A stretch of DNA of 27,500 nucleotides from Halisarca cf. caerulea (GCA_963170055.1 CAUJGJ010000188.1:2821071-2848570), one strand, 5' to 3'; positions 1 through 8,457 are shown, counted from the stretch's first letter. Notes: generated by a model not told the origin, from the sequence alone. A program made the numbers and translations.

Positions 1-271
1 ACACAGACACATTGTATATTAATCAAAAAGGCAAGAAAGAACAGTTATTGGATTAAGTTAGATTTGGGATGCAGCACTGGAGATGTCCTCAGGGATCATA
101 ATTCTGGTCTTTGAACCTCGTATATACCCACCCCCATTTCCGCTCGAAAACACGCCCATAAAATGGCCGGCAAACGTCAGTGAAAAGCCGAGCTCGGTTT
201 AGATTTGTATTCCTAACAAAACTAACAATTTTTAGAGATCAAATACCTTACGCAAACGTGTTTTGAGAAGA
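1..271 (+). promoter_or_regulatory. Upstream region of collagen gene A
   Basis: No gene is seen here. At 151-170 the sequence reads CACGCCCATAAAATGGCCGG. The same pairing of an ACGCCC block with AAAATGGC[C/T]G recurs upstream of genes C (3400-3426) and D (5393-5417). The AAAATGGC core resembles the YY1-type element often found at metazoan transcription starts. A promoter role is inferred from this recurrence and from its position about 100 bases before the ATG of gene A. Confidence 0.4.
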
Positions 272-709
272 ATGGGAGCCATCAGCTACTTCGCGAGTCC
301 TGTGGTCCTAACGGTTGTTGTTGTGTGCTTGGTCGCTACTTTGCTGCACCTCAACAACGAAGTCGTTCAACTCCGAACGAAACTGGATGACATGGACAAA
401 TACTTACTTCGGAGAGAGAAAAGGGTAAGCCACGGCAACATATCGAGCTTGCATGTGATAGACCGTCATTTCACCAAGCCTTCGGTTTAACTTAGCACGG
501 TTTCGGAACGACTTTGCTGCTTGCGACAGTCAATCCAAAGGTACTAGTCCTAACCGTCAGTCACCTATAGACATGGTTTCATGTCGGTGTTGCATGGTAA
601 CTAAAACTTTAGCCATAACCACAAAAAACTCAAATAAAACTTAGAGACTACCTCACAGTGCTTGACTACAGAATATAGATCTGTGTATGCCTCTAAGCAT
701 TGCAGCACA

Positions 710-751
<42 letters not shown>

Positions 752-1529
752 ATCATGTATTAATACACTTCACTGGCATTCAAAGCATACACCTGGCAGC
801 TCCCACTCACACAAAAGAGTAATCAGATACTGCCAACACATGTTTATGTTACATCAACTTACTGTGTAGATAATATCTACACCAGAACAAGATGCTAAAA
901 CAGAAGAGAAGAAACAAGTGCAGCAAAAGGGTCCTCCAGGTCCAGCAGGTCCACAGGGACCACCCGGACCAAGTGGGGGAGGAGTTGCGTATACTCGATG
1001 GGGACGTACAATTTGCCCAAAAGGAACATCACTGATCTATGAAGGGCTAGCAGCTGGTAGCCACTATGACCACCATGGAGGCTCTGCCAATGTTATCTGT
1101 ATAGTCAAGAACCCAAAGTACAACCCAGAAACAACCACAGTCAATATAAACCTTGGAGTACTTTACGGATCAGAGTATGAGATTGGAACAGGACAGGCAC
1201 TCAACCCTGGACTGCGTCATGACCATAATGTTCCATGTTCAGTGTGTCATATTTCCACACGCTCCTCACAAATCATGGTGCCAGGAACATATGAATGTCC
1301 ATCAGGATGGACCACTGAGTACAGTGGATGGCTGATGGGTGGACACCATGGTCACAAAGGAAGAAACATGTTTGTTTGCATGGATAAAGAGGCTGAGGTT
1401 GTTCCAGGTCAACAGGCTAACAATGATGGAAACCTCTTCTACCACTTTGAAGTGGACTGTGGCGTGGGTATCCCATGCCCTCCTTATCATGACCATAAAG
1501 AAATGTCTTGTGTGGTGTGTACAAAGTAG
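272..1529 (+). CDS. Two-exon type II membrane short-chain collagen, C4-like (gene A)
   Basis: Exon 1 is 272-424 and exon 2 is 870-1529, giving 270 residues. The donor is GGTAAGC at 424-430; the acceptor AG at 868-869 keeps phase 0, whereas the nearer AG at 884-885 would shift the frame. The ATG at 272 is chosen over the upstream TTG. Residues 8-27 are a hydrophobic membrane helix, followed by a charged stalk and REKR at the end of exon 1 (a furin-type site). Exon 2 encodes an acidic/basic linker, only six Gly-X-Y triplets (about residues 72-89) and a ~180-residue C-terminal domain starting YTRWGRTICP with ten cysteines and His clusters (HYDHHGG, HHGHKG, YHDHKE). That domain matches the C-terminal region of the sponge short-chain collagen C4 family, proposed to be related to type IV collagen NC1. 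It is the only gene in the array with a clear coding intron. Confidence 0.85.
425..869 (+). other. Intron of gene A
   Basis: Phase-0 intron between the membrane/stalk exon and the collagen plus C4-domain exon. It contains a (CA)n tract at 711-749. The open reading frame running past 424 to 490 is simply intron read-through. Confidence 0.75.
711..749. repeat. (CA)n microsatellite
   Basis: About 20 uninterrupted CA units inside the intron of gene A. Confidence 0.95.
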
Positions 1530-1575
1530 GATGGTTCATTATTATATGAAATGTGCTATTATAAACTACTTTTCT

Positions 1576-1602
1576 AATTATATTCAATTCAATTCAATTC
1601 AA
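1576..1602. repeat. (TTCAA)n short tandem repeat
   Basis: Four to five copies of ATTCA/TTCAA just 3' of gene A. An ATTAAA at about 1623-1628 could serve as its polyadenylation signal. Confidence 0.7.
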
Positions 1603-1793
1603 TATGTATCAATCTATTCCTTATTAAAGAAAGCAAGACTGCGTATCATTATGCTCTATTACAGCAGTCGCCCTAGCTGGAAGCACTTAGCTCTTCTCTT
1701 GGATAAGGCAATCGATTGCGCAATCCTCCCGCCATCAGTGCGCGAAGTTCTCCAACTAATTCATCATTGCCGAGAAAATACTGGTAAGTGGAA

Positions 1794-2669
1794 ATGTCGG
1801 GAGAGAAGAAGAGTGGCCTCCTCTCATTCTTTAGCAGTCCCTTGTTCTTCACCATCTTGATAGTCTGCTTAACAGCCATCGTTATACACATCCATAAGGA
1901 AATGGTTCAGCTAAAAAGCACTGTCGATGATCTTCGAAAGAGCTGCTCAAACGGCAAACATTCGAGGCCCCGACGTGACAGGAGCTTGTCAAACGCTGAT
2001 ATCCTGAAAGAAAGCGGTGTAGAGGGTCTGTTAGCCGCGGCCATTTCAGACGTGGTCGAACAGCAACTCGAGGAAGTACTCAGTTGTGACTCTGACGATC
2101 AGGAATGTACTCTCAAGCCTGGACCGAAGGGAGACCAGGGAGAACCAGGAATGAGAGGTGAACTGGGACCAAGAGGGGAGAAAGGAAACAGAGGGGAGAT
2201 TGGACCACAGGGGGAGAAAGGCCAGCCAGGTCAAGCTGGTGAGCAGGGACAGAAAGGTGGTTCTGGCACCAAAGGAGACAAAGGGGAGATTGGACTGCAA
2301 GGTGAGAGGGGGCAAGGAGGACCAGCAGGGGCGAAGGGAGATAAAGGTGGGCCTGGAGCTAAAGGAGACAGAGGGGATACAGGATCACAAGGTCAGAAAG
2401 GAGAAGTTGGATTCACTGGTTTCAAGGGAGAGAAAGGAGAAATTGGCGTCAAAGGAGATCAGGGTAAAGTAGGGTCTCCTGGATCCCAAGGATCAAAAGG
2501 AGACAAAGGTGTAACAACACTTAAACAAGACCAATGCGAGTGGAAGGAACGAAGAAAAGAGAAAATAATTTTTGCAGTTTTTGAACATACAGCTATCACA
2601 TGCCCAGATGGCCGATATGTAGCTGGACATGACACCGATCCACATCGTATCTACTGCTGCTCTCCGTAA
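1794..2669 (+). CDS. Type II membrane collagen, 44 Gly-X-Y triplets (gene B)
   Basis: A single exon of 291 residues. The ATG at 1794 is used; the frame also runs upstream through a GTG. Order: a short basic N-terminus (MSGEKKSG), a hydrophobic helix at about 12-33, a heptad-like stalk with Cys51, a dibasic site PRRDR ending at residue 63, and a helical segment SDVVEQQLEEVLSC. The pair Cys98 and Cys105 sits just before the collagen domain. Uninterrupted Gly-X-Y runs from about 110 to 241, then a 50-residue C-terminal domain. That domain has only four cysteines (QCEW, ITCP, YCC) because the segment holding the second and third cysteines of its relatives is replaced by KERRKEKIIF. It lies 264 bases after gene A. 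A GGTAAGT just before the ATG (1783-1789) could be a 5'UTR donor, but it leads to no better start. Confidence 0.85.
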   Translation: MSGEKKSGLLSFFSSPLFFTILIVCLTAIVIHIHKEMVQLKSTVDDLRKSCSNGKHSRPRRDRSLSNADILKESGVEGLLAAAISDVVEQQLEEVLSCDSDDQECTLKPGPKGDQGEPGMRGELGPRGEKGNRGEIGPQGEKGQPGQAGEQGQKGGSGTKGDKGEIGLQGERGQGGPAGAKGDKGGPGAKGDRGDTGSQGQKGEVGFTGFKGEKGEIGVKGDQGKVGSPGSQGSKGDKGVTTLKQDQCEWKERRKEKIIFAVFEHTAITCPDGRYVAGHDTDPHRIYCCSP

Positions 2670-3568
2670 ACAAGAGAGTTGTGTCATTGTGTATGTTATA
2701 TGCACCTGGCAATGTATAGTATTGTTTTCTTGTGAAACATTTTTAATTGTTTGTACAGTTCAAAATATTTCCTAGATTTAACCTGCATGTGTAAATTCTG
2801 CAATGGTTTCTATTACTTCTTGACATAGCAATGTACTGTACAGTAACTATAGGTAATAGTGGCACCAGGTCCACCATTGACCTCCAAGTCAGGTGAACTG
2901 TGCAGAGCTTCATTCTCTCCTCTAAGGTGTTTGTAGAATGAGACCGTGTGACAGGCACGAATGATGCATAGAGCCCTATATATGCAAGGCCTTAACATGT
3001 AGCTTCTGTGAAGCCTTCAAGGTGATCTGAAATTGGAAGAAACTGAACACCACCAATATGCGCTGACTACAAAAATACAAATTGGCATAAGGACAATGGC
3101 AACAATATAAAGTCCCAGTATATATGTCAGTGTACCACCCACTGTATGTCACACCAGAGACACTGTATTACACAACCTATATGGTCACACTGCTCAGCAG
3201 CTTCAGTCCGGTAATGAAGATGTTGAGGTTCTAACAATCATGTCCACCGAGAACTATTCTTGGTTGTTTCATACACCTAAACCTTGCCAAAGATATATTG
3301 CACGTGTAATTTGAGAATTAACGATACTGTCTCAGACTCTGAGTGAGTTTCTCTCTCAAAGCTAATAAAGAATCTGCAGTTGCAGACGAGACTACATGCC
3401 ACGCCCGAACAAACAAAATGGCTGCCTAGATAGCTGCGCGAAAAAGTTTGCATTTAGGACTTGCATTACTCCAGCCACTGGCTAGCGCACGGACCGAGAA
3501 AACATTGCTACGAATTGGGCATTTCTAAGTAAACAATTATTACACCAGTGAAAGTACGCTTAGTAGAA
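2670..3568. other. Intergenic region between B and C
   Basis: I see no gene, RNA or recognisable mobile element here. The last ~170 bases probably hold the promoter of gene C: an ACGCCC block followed by AAAATGGCTGCC at 3400-3426 and a GCTGCGCGA block at 3434-3442, matched by a similar arrangement before gene D. Confidence 0.4.
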
Positions 3569-4306
3569 ATGTCGGCAGAGAGTCAGACGAAGAAAGGATT
3601 TTTCGGGTCTCTCTTTAGCAACCCCTTACTCCTCGTCTTACTTATCGGCATTTTGATTGCCATGGTTCTGCACAATCATTACGAAATGAACCAACTCAGG
3701 AAAAGATTCGATGAGCTCCAAAGAAACTGTTCAAGCGGCAAACCTCCCAGAACCGCAGCCAAGCGAGAAAGAAGCTTGTCGGACGCCGAGATTATGAAAG
3801 CCCACGGACTGGAAGGTCTGATATCGACAGCACTCTCTGACGTAGTGGAACAGAAACTCGAGGAAACGTTGGATTGCGGAGCTGACGACCACGAGTGTAC
3901 CCTCAAACCCGGACCGAAAGGAGAACAAGGAGAAACAGGAGTTAAAGGAGAACAAGGACCAAGAGGAGATAAAGGAGACAGAGGAGAGATTGGCCCACAA
4001 GGACAGAAAGGAGAAGTTGGATTTACTGGATTCAAGGGAGAGAAGGGGGAGGTTGGAACTAAAGGCAACCAAGGTGCAGTTGGACCGCAGGGAGCTCAAG
4101 GAGCAAAGGGAAACCAAGGAACGGTGGCAGTACGTCAGGTGAACTGTGAGTGGATCCACACTGACAAGTGTGGACACAAATGTGGCAACAACAAGCCTTT
4201 CGAAGCAAAGTGTCCAGCTGGGAAATATGTAGCCGGTTTTGGTATTCACACATGGGGTTCCAACGGTCGCTACAACACTCGAGTCTATTGCTGTCTTCCC
4301 AGTTAG
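3569..4306 (+). CDS. Type II membrane collagen, 24 triplets, six-Cys C-terminal domain (gene C)
   Basis: A single exon of 245 residues. The ATG at 3569 is chosen because MSAE matches the start of gene D; the frame also reaches a GTG at 3548. The membrane helix is at about 16-35, and the stalk carries Cys54. The basic site KRER ends at residue 68 and is followed by SLSDAEI, as in gene B. Next come a helical segment (ALSDVVEQKLEETLDC), a paired Cys before the collagen domain, 24 uninterrupted Gly-X-Y triplets (about 115-186) and a C-terminal domain with cysteine order C-x7-C-x3-C-x11-C then CC near the end (CEWIHTDKC, HKCG, AKCP, YCC). The collagen segment GQKGEVGFTGFKGEKGE is shared with gene B. 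KRER is not a perfect R-x-x-R site, so cleavage is less certain here than in E-K. Confidence 0.87.
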   Translation: MSAESQTKKGFFGSLFSNPLLLVLLIGILIAMVLHNHYEMNQLRKRFDELQRNCSSGKPPRTAAKRERSLSDAEIMKAHGLEGLISTALSDVVEQKLEETLDCGADDHECTLKPGPKGEQGETGVKGEQGPRGDKGDRGEIGPQGQKGEVGFTGFKGEKGEVGTKGNQGAVGPQGAQGAKGNQGTVAVRQVNCEWIHTDKCGHKCGNNKPFEAKCPAGKYVAGFGIHTWGSNGRYNTRVYCCLPS

Positions 4307-4960
4307 CTTTCCAAACTTATCCATTCCTCAACTACCAATGCACACAACATGTAGGAAATCGTATTCAAGATGAAGTGTGCTGTGCTTTCAATCATAGTTT
4401 TTTTAAGGCTGTACAGAATTTGAGCACGTACATATACACAATGACACATTTGCAGTGATTGTTTCTTAAGGGCATTATGGACTATCCAAATGTGCATGCA
4501 CACAGGGTCACAATTTACACACTACACAGCAACCAAATAGAATATAATACACATGAGCATATTATGCACACACATACACGCACACACACACACGCGCGCG
4601 CGTGTACACATGTGAACAAGCACACACACAGAGACTGAGTACATATTTTGTTTCATCAACTACTGCTGGTATTCCAAGCATGAAATATAGTACCTCCTAC
4701 AACCATACTAGAATTGACAACACTAGCACACAGTCTCATGTTTCCATGATAATACAAGCATTCCTGATCGAGCTGAAACTGAGAGAATACTTAGCTAATG
4801 TAAGTACAGGATTCGTGCATGTAGACTATCCTGGTGTAGCTCAGACCCAATCTCACTTGGCCATCTTCTGGGACTGATGGCTGAGTGAGATTGGGTCTGA
4901 GCTACGCCAGACTACATACAGACCAAGTTCAGCACTATTCCACAATCTCCTCTGCACATA
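4307..4960. other. Repeat-rich intergenic region after gene C
   Basis: Contains short CA/CG-rich repeats at about 4560-4630 and an imperfect hairpin at 4821-4915. A frame open across 4602-4877 ends near a good donor-like GTAAGT (4800-4805), but I find no recognisable protein motif, so it is not called as an exon. Confidence 0.4.
4821..4915. repeat. Imperfect inverted repeat (hairpin)
   Basis: GTAGCTCAGACCCAATCTCA near 4836-4855 is answered by its reverse complement at about 4886-4905, with outer GTAGACT/CTAC arms extending the stem and a ~28-base loop. It looks like a small foldback element. It may disrupt the upstream part of the decayed C4 relic that begins nearby. Confidence 0.7.
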
Positions 4961-4964
4961 GCAT

Positions 4965-5335
4965 CATGCACGTTTCCACTCTACTGACAAATCATGGTGT
5001 ACTAGGACTACAGTGGAACCTCTCTATAATAGACACTTTGGGACCTGAAAAACAGTGTGTTATACAGAGGTTTCCACTATTCAGAGGTTATTTTACATGC
5101 ATGGTAATCTATCTGGACACACAAAAGTAGTTTGTTATAGGGAGGTCTCCACTATTAGGGGAGTTTGTCATAAGAGGTTCCACTGTATATGAATCCCCAA
5201 CTAGATGGACCTCTGAGCACAATGGTTGGTTAACGGGTGGACACCGTAAACACCAAGGCAGAGGGATACACAAAACTACTTATGTCACTCCAAGACAGCT
5301 ACTTCTACCATTGTGAGTGCTAGTGTTCCCACAAT
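4965..5335 (+). pseudogene. Decayed C4-type collagen C-terminal domain, split by a MITE
   Basis: Left piece 4965-5010 matches gene A near 1250-1295 (TTTCCACNC, then ACAAATCATGGTG). Right piece 5186-5335 matches gene A near 1290-1475: translated, ESPTRWTSEHNGWLTGGH parallels ECPSGWTTEYSGWLMGGH of gene A, and DSYFYHCEC parallels DGNLFYHFEVDC. Cysteines are lost (the Cys of ECPSG is Ser), a stop follows FYHCEC, and a 175-bp element sits in the middle. No upstream collagen repeat or membrane exon is found, so this is a relic of a second gene-A-like copy. Confidence 0.75.
5011..5185. mobile_element. TA-flanked MITE, CAGTGGAACCTCT family (copy 1)
   Basis: 175 bp with terminal inverted repeats CAGTGGAACCTCT (5011-5023) and AGAGGTTCCACTG (5173-5185), flanked by TA on both sides. 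There is no coding capacity. Joining the flanks restores the alignment with the gene A domain, so the insertion and its TA target duplication can be read directly. TA duplication fits the Tc1/mariner superfamily (family knowledge). Confidence 0.85.
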
Positions 5336-5392
5336 CACAGGATTCAGATCGAATATTTGCATGAAAGACCTACTGCCCGAGCATCGCACTGA

Positions 5393-5428
5393 CCACGCCC
5401 AGCTACGAAAATGGCCGACTAGCGCGAG
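5393..5428 (+). promoter_or_regulatory. Probable promoter element of gene D
   Basis: CCACGCCCAGCTACG, then AAAATGGCCGACTAGCGCGAG. It shares the ACGCCC plus AAAATGGC plus GCGCGA order with the region upstream of gene C, and the first two blocks with gene A. It lies about 165 bases before the ATG. The role is inferred from recurrence only. Confidence 0.35.
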
Positions 5429-5581
5429 ATTACTGGTATCCCTGCCTAGCTACATTCTTTATTTTATCTGCATTTCTGCCCGACTAACCGTCCACGCAGG
5501 CAGTGCTCCATCAAAGGTGCAAAATATCCGAGGAATCTCTTCCTTCCTTTAAACAAGATAAGCGGGCATTCTCTGTGAAAT

Positions 5582-6166
5582 ATGTCGGCCGAAACCAACG
5601 GAGGATTTTGCGGGTTCTTCTCCAACCGATTTTTCCTCGGTTTTCTGATCGTCTGCTTGATTGCTGTCGTTGTACGCAACCACAACGAAACAGTGATACT
5701 CAACTCAAAATGTCAAGAGATTCGAGTGAAATTTGAAGAGATCCAAATTAAGTTTGTCGACTTGAAAGATTGTGACTGTTCCTCTCAGCCCGGGCCGAAA
5801 GGAGACCAAGGCGATCCGGGGACGAGCGGGCAAAGAGGCGAAAGGGGAGAGAAGGGAGATCGCGGGGATCCTGGACCCGACGGCGCGAAGGGAGAAACGG
5901 GGAACGGTGGGGATAAAGGAGAGAAAGGAGAAAGGGGGGGAGACGGTCCGCGCGGCGAGAAAGGACAGACAGGGGACGGCGGAGAAAGAGGAGCGAAGGG
6001 AGACAGAGGGGATAAGGGTGAGCCTGGTGCTAAAGGAGAAGAAGGAAAGACTGGACCACCAGGAGCACAGGGTCCAAAGGGAGAACAAGGGGAAACCCCA
6101 CCACCTCCCCCGCATCACCATCGCCATGGGAAACATGGAAAGCACTGCCATCGACACAGACACTAA
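5582..6166 (+). CDS. Type II membrane collagen with His-rich C-terminus (gene D)
   Basis: A single exon of 194 residues starting MSAETNGG. The hydrophobic helix is at about 17-31, with Asn34 in an N-E-T sequon just outside. The stalk (CQEIRVKFEEIQIKFVDLK) is amphipathic, then a CDC pair lies directly before the collagen domain. There are 34 uninterrupted Gly-X-Y triplets (about 71-172), very rich in charged K/E/D/R. Instead of a cysteine-rich head, it ends in PPPPPHHHRHGKHGKHCHRH plus RH: nine His and one Cys in the last 17 residues, a likely metal- or proton-sensitive tail. It lacks the dibasic cleavage site of its neighbours, so it may remain membrane-anchored. Confidence 0.87.
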   Translation: MSAETNGGFCGFFSNRFFLGFLIVCLIAVVVRNHNETVILNSKCQEIRVKFEEIQIKFVDLKDCDCSSQPGPKGDQGDPGTSGQRGERGEKGDRGDPGPDGAKGETGNGGDKGEKGERGGDGPRGEKGQTGDGGERGAKGDRGDKGEPGAKGEEGKTGPPGAQGPKGEQGETPPPPPHHHRHGKHGKHCHRHRH

Positions 6167-6315
6167 CAATAACTGAATCAACAACTCATTCCCAACTCCA
6201 ATCTCCAGTTGTCTATACCTGTATGTGATTTCAAACACTATAAACTCTCCTAAGTATGTATAAAGGAACTTATTTCTCATGTAAAAATGAATTTTATTTC
6301 AAGTACTTCTTATAT

Positions 6316-6340
6316 CAATCAATCAATCAATCAATCAATA
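6316..6340. repeat. (AATC)n microsatellite
   Basis: About six ATCA units 3' of gene D. Confidence 0.85.
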
Positions 6341-6376
6341 TTCAACGTGCACACATGTACAAACACTAGGGTACAG

Positions 6377-6431
6377 CATAGATACTCTAACCAAAGAGAA
6401 ACTCAAACCAAGAGAGGTTAGAGTATCTATG
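6377..6431. mobile_element. Tiny inverted-repeat element (CATAGATACTCTAACC), copy 1
   Basis: Arms CATAGATACTCTAACC (6377-6392) and GGTTAGAGTATCTATG (6416-6431) enclose ~23 bases. GGTACAG occurs on both sides, a putative 7-8 bp target duplication. A second member at 7271-7301 has the same arms and its own flanking repeat. A 7-8 bp duplication would suggest a hAT-like origin; this is inference. Confidence 0.6.
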
Positions 6432-6568
6432 GGTACAGGATATACCTAATGAGGCACAGAAATAGAAAGGTCATACTACGCTAGTTTGCTGTTTATCACT
6501 CAAAAACGTTCACATGCACCACATGGCATACAATAACTTTGGCATGTGGTGTGAACGATATATGTATA

Positions 6569-6746
6569 TAGTGGAACCTCTCTAAACTGAACCCTCTGTA
6601 GTCTGGAACCTTCTCTAAACTGGACAGTTTCCCAAGTCCTGCTCTCTATACCTGCTGTACATATAGAACCTCTCTAATCCAGACACCTCCCTAAAACCAA
6701 CTTTTTCTTTGGTCCCAAGGGTGTTTGGTTTAGAGAGGTTACACTG
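6569..6746. mobile_element. TA-flanked MITE, CAGTGGAACCTCT family (copy 2)
   Basis: Left end AGTGGAACCTCTCTAAACTG, right end TTTAGAGAGGTTACACTG, flanked by TA. Inner copies of CTGGAACCTTCTCTAAACTG suggest internal duplication of the terminus. It is more diverged from copies 1 and 3 in its centre. No coding capacity. Confidence 0.75.
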
Positions 6747-7270
6747 TACATACAATTATAACAATACAGCTAGTTAACATATACATGCTAACTATCTGCA
6801 TTGATATATTGGCAAACACATAGCAAACATGTACATACATACCCAGATACATGTATGCACAACATTCACTACAAACATATCATGATTCTGTACCATGCAG
6901 TCTGCATCATTGATATGCCACAAAGTCAACTGCATGCCTACAACACCTTGAAGATGCACCATGGCAAGAGACTGTTAGCTAGGTGCTGTGTTAAAGAAAC
7001 ACGCAACTCAAACAAATTGTAGGACCAATCAGGGTGCCACTATGGGAAATCCCCCAACCCATTCTATCAGTGGCCAATCTGGAGCACTAAGGGAAATCCC
7101 CAAGCCTTACCACAACACTGTCCTCACAAAGTACATAGGTGACCAGTCACTACCAGCTAATTGACCTGAAGCACTTGCTTCGAACCTCCAATTAACCCTT
7201 GTTCAACAACAATTTGTAGAACAAGGGTTACCAACCTGGGTCAACCAAGAGCCCAATCCCCAAGCATCAC

Positions 7271-7301
7271 CATAGATACTCCGTAGGTTAGAGTATCCAT
7301 G
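7271..7301. mobile_element. Tiny inverted-repeat element, copy 2
   Basis: CATAGATACTC, a short spacer, and GAGTATCCATG form a 31-bp foldback related to the element at 6377. It is flanked by GCATCAC and GCATCGC, a putative target duplication with one mismatch. Confidence 0.5.
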
Positions 7302-7425
7302 GCATCGCAAGTGGTAATTAGAGAGTTAATTAACCTCAAGTACTTCTGAATGTTGATTAATCCTTGCTACATATACAAACAACTTTACACTCTCCTCATT
7401 CTTTTTAACAAAGAACTGTTGGGAA

Positions 7426-8336
7426 ATGGAGAAAAAGGAAGGTTTCTTGTTCTTCTTCGGTGCCCTTTCTGTCTTCTCTGCACTACTGGTCATCTGTTTG
7501 GCTTGTCTTGTCATTCACAATCACGCTCAAGTGGAGAACATTAGGATCAAGTTGACTGCTTTGGAGAAATCCTGTTCCTGCCCACAACAACCTACCACAA
7601 GAGATCGGGACGTTGTGGAGGTACCACACGACAGGACCAACATAGACCTCACACAGGGAGAGAGGCTGAAGAGAAACAGTGACACTGGAGACAGTGTATT
7701 GGATCTGCTGGAGGCAGTGTTTACAAAGATAGTAGAGCAGCAGCTTCAGGAAACTCTGGACTGCAGCAACAATGAAACTGAGTGTACCCTCAAACCAGGA
7801 CCAAAGGGAGACCAAGGAGAACCAGGACCGAAGGGAGAACAAGGAAAAAGAGGGAAGAATGGAAATGAAGGTGATATTGGCCCACCAGGTGAGAGGGGAG
7901 CAACAGGCCCCCCAGGTGAGAGAGGAGAGGTAGGACCACCAGGTGAAAGGGGAGCAACAGGCCTACCAGGTGAAAGGGGAGAGGTAGGACCACCAGGTGA
8001 GAAGGGAGCTCCTGGGCAGAAGGGAGATCAAGGTGCAATTGGACCAACTGGCAGTAAAGGCCCACAAGGTGACACTGGTGCTAAAGGAGAGAAAGGTGGT
8101 AAAGGTCTTCCGGTATGCAAGGAAAACCAGGAGCGAAAGGTGAGCAAGGTCTTGGAGCACTCGGCCGGGTGAACTGTGAGTGGGTATATACTGACACTTG
8201 TGGTCACCGCTGTGGTGCTGGATCCTCATACACAGCAATATGTCCACTTGGGAAGCATGTGGCTGGGTTTGGTGTGAACACGTGGAATGCGGCTGCTCGC
8301 TATCACACACGAGTCTACTGCTGTACTCCTAGTTAA
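7426..8336 (+). pseudogene. Type II membrane collagen with a one-base frameshift (gene E)
   Basis: First member of the MEKKEGF subfamily. From the ATG at 7426 the frame runs 248 codons: membrane helix (about 7-30), NHA/stalk, SCSC pair, furin-type site RLKR, helical segment, C-SNNETE-C knot, then some 35 Gly-X-Y triplets with tandem GPPGERGAT/GEV units. At 8110-8114 (CCGGT) the Gly register jumps to the next frame, which continues G-M-Q-G-K-P-G and a complete six-Cys C-terminal domain to the stop at 8334-8336. One missing G (CCGGGT expected) explains it; corrected, the protein would be about 303 residues. The unshifted product ends at 8172 without the C-terminal domain. A sequencing or assembly error is possible, as the rest is intact. 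Confidence 0.8.
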
Positions 8337-8407
8337 GACACCATCACAACACATGTGAAGAAGTACCAAACCAAAACGGAGTACAGTACAGTCCAATAGC
8401 ATGCAAA

Positions 8408-8425
8408 ACACACACTCTCACACAC

Positions 8426-8457
<32 letters not shown>
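8408..8457. repeat. (CA)n microsatellite
   Basis: Imperfect CA repeat with one CG step, in the 3' flank of gene E. Confidence 0.9.

Larger units (their letters stand above)
6167..7425. other. Repeat-rich intergenic region between D and E
   Basis: Holds an (AATC)n tract, a CAGTGGAACCTCT-type MITE and two tiny inverted-repeat elements, listed separately. At 7020-7260 short motifs recur (GGGAAATCCCC twice, AATCCCCAAGC, CCAATTAACC), suggesting further degenerate repeat. No gene is seen. Confidence 0.5.

Noticed and set aside
263..490. Single-exon 75-codon reading of gene A's first exon
   Set aside because: The frame continues past a good GTAAGC donor at 425; the phase-0 acceptor at 870 joins it to the collagen/C4 exon in the order expected.
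3679..4324. Long antisense frames opposite collagen genes (also at 2046-2315, 5705-6280, 18085-18783)
   Set aside because: Gly-X-Y codons leave the complementary strand depleted of stops; these are shadows of the real genes.
4602..4877. 91-codon plus-strand frame ending near GTAAGT
   Set aside because: No similarity or domain recognised; it runs into a hairpin element and has no convincing acceptor.
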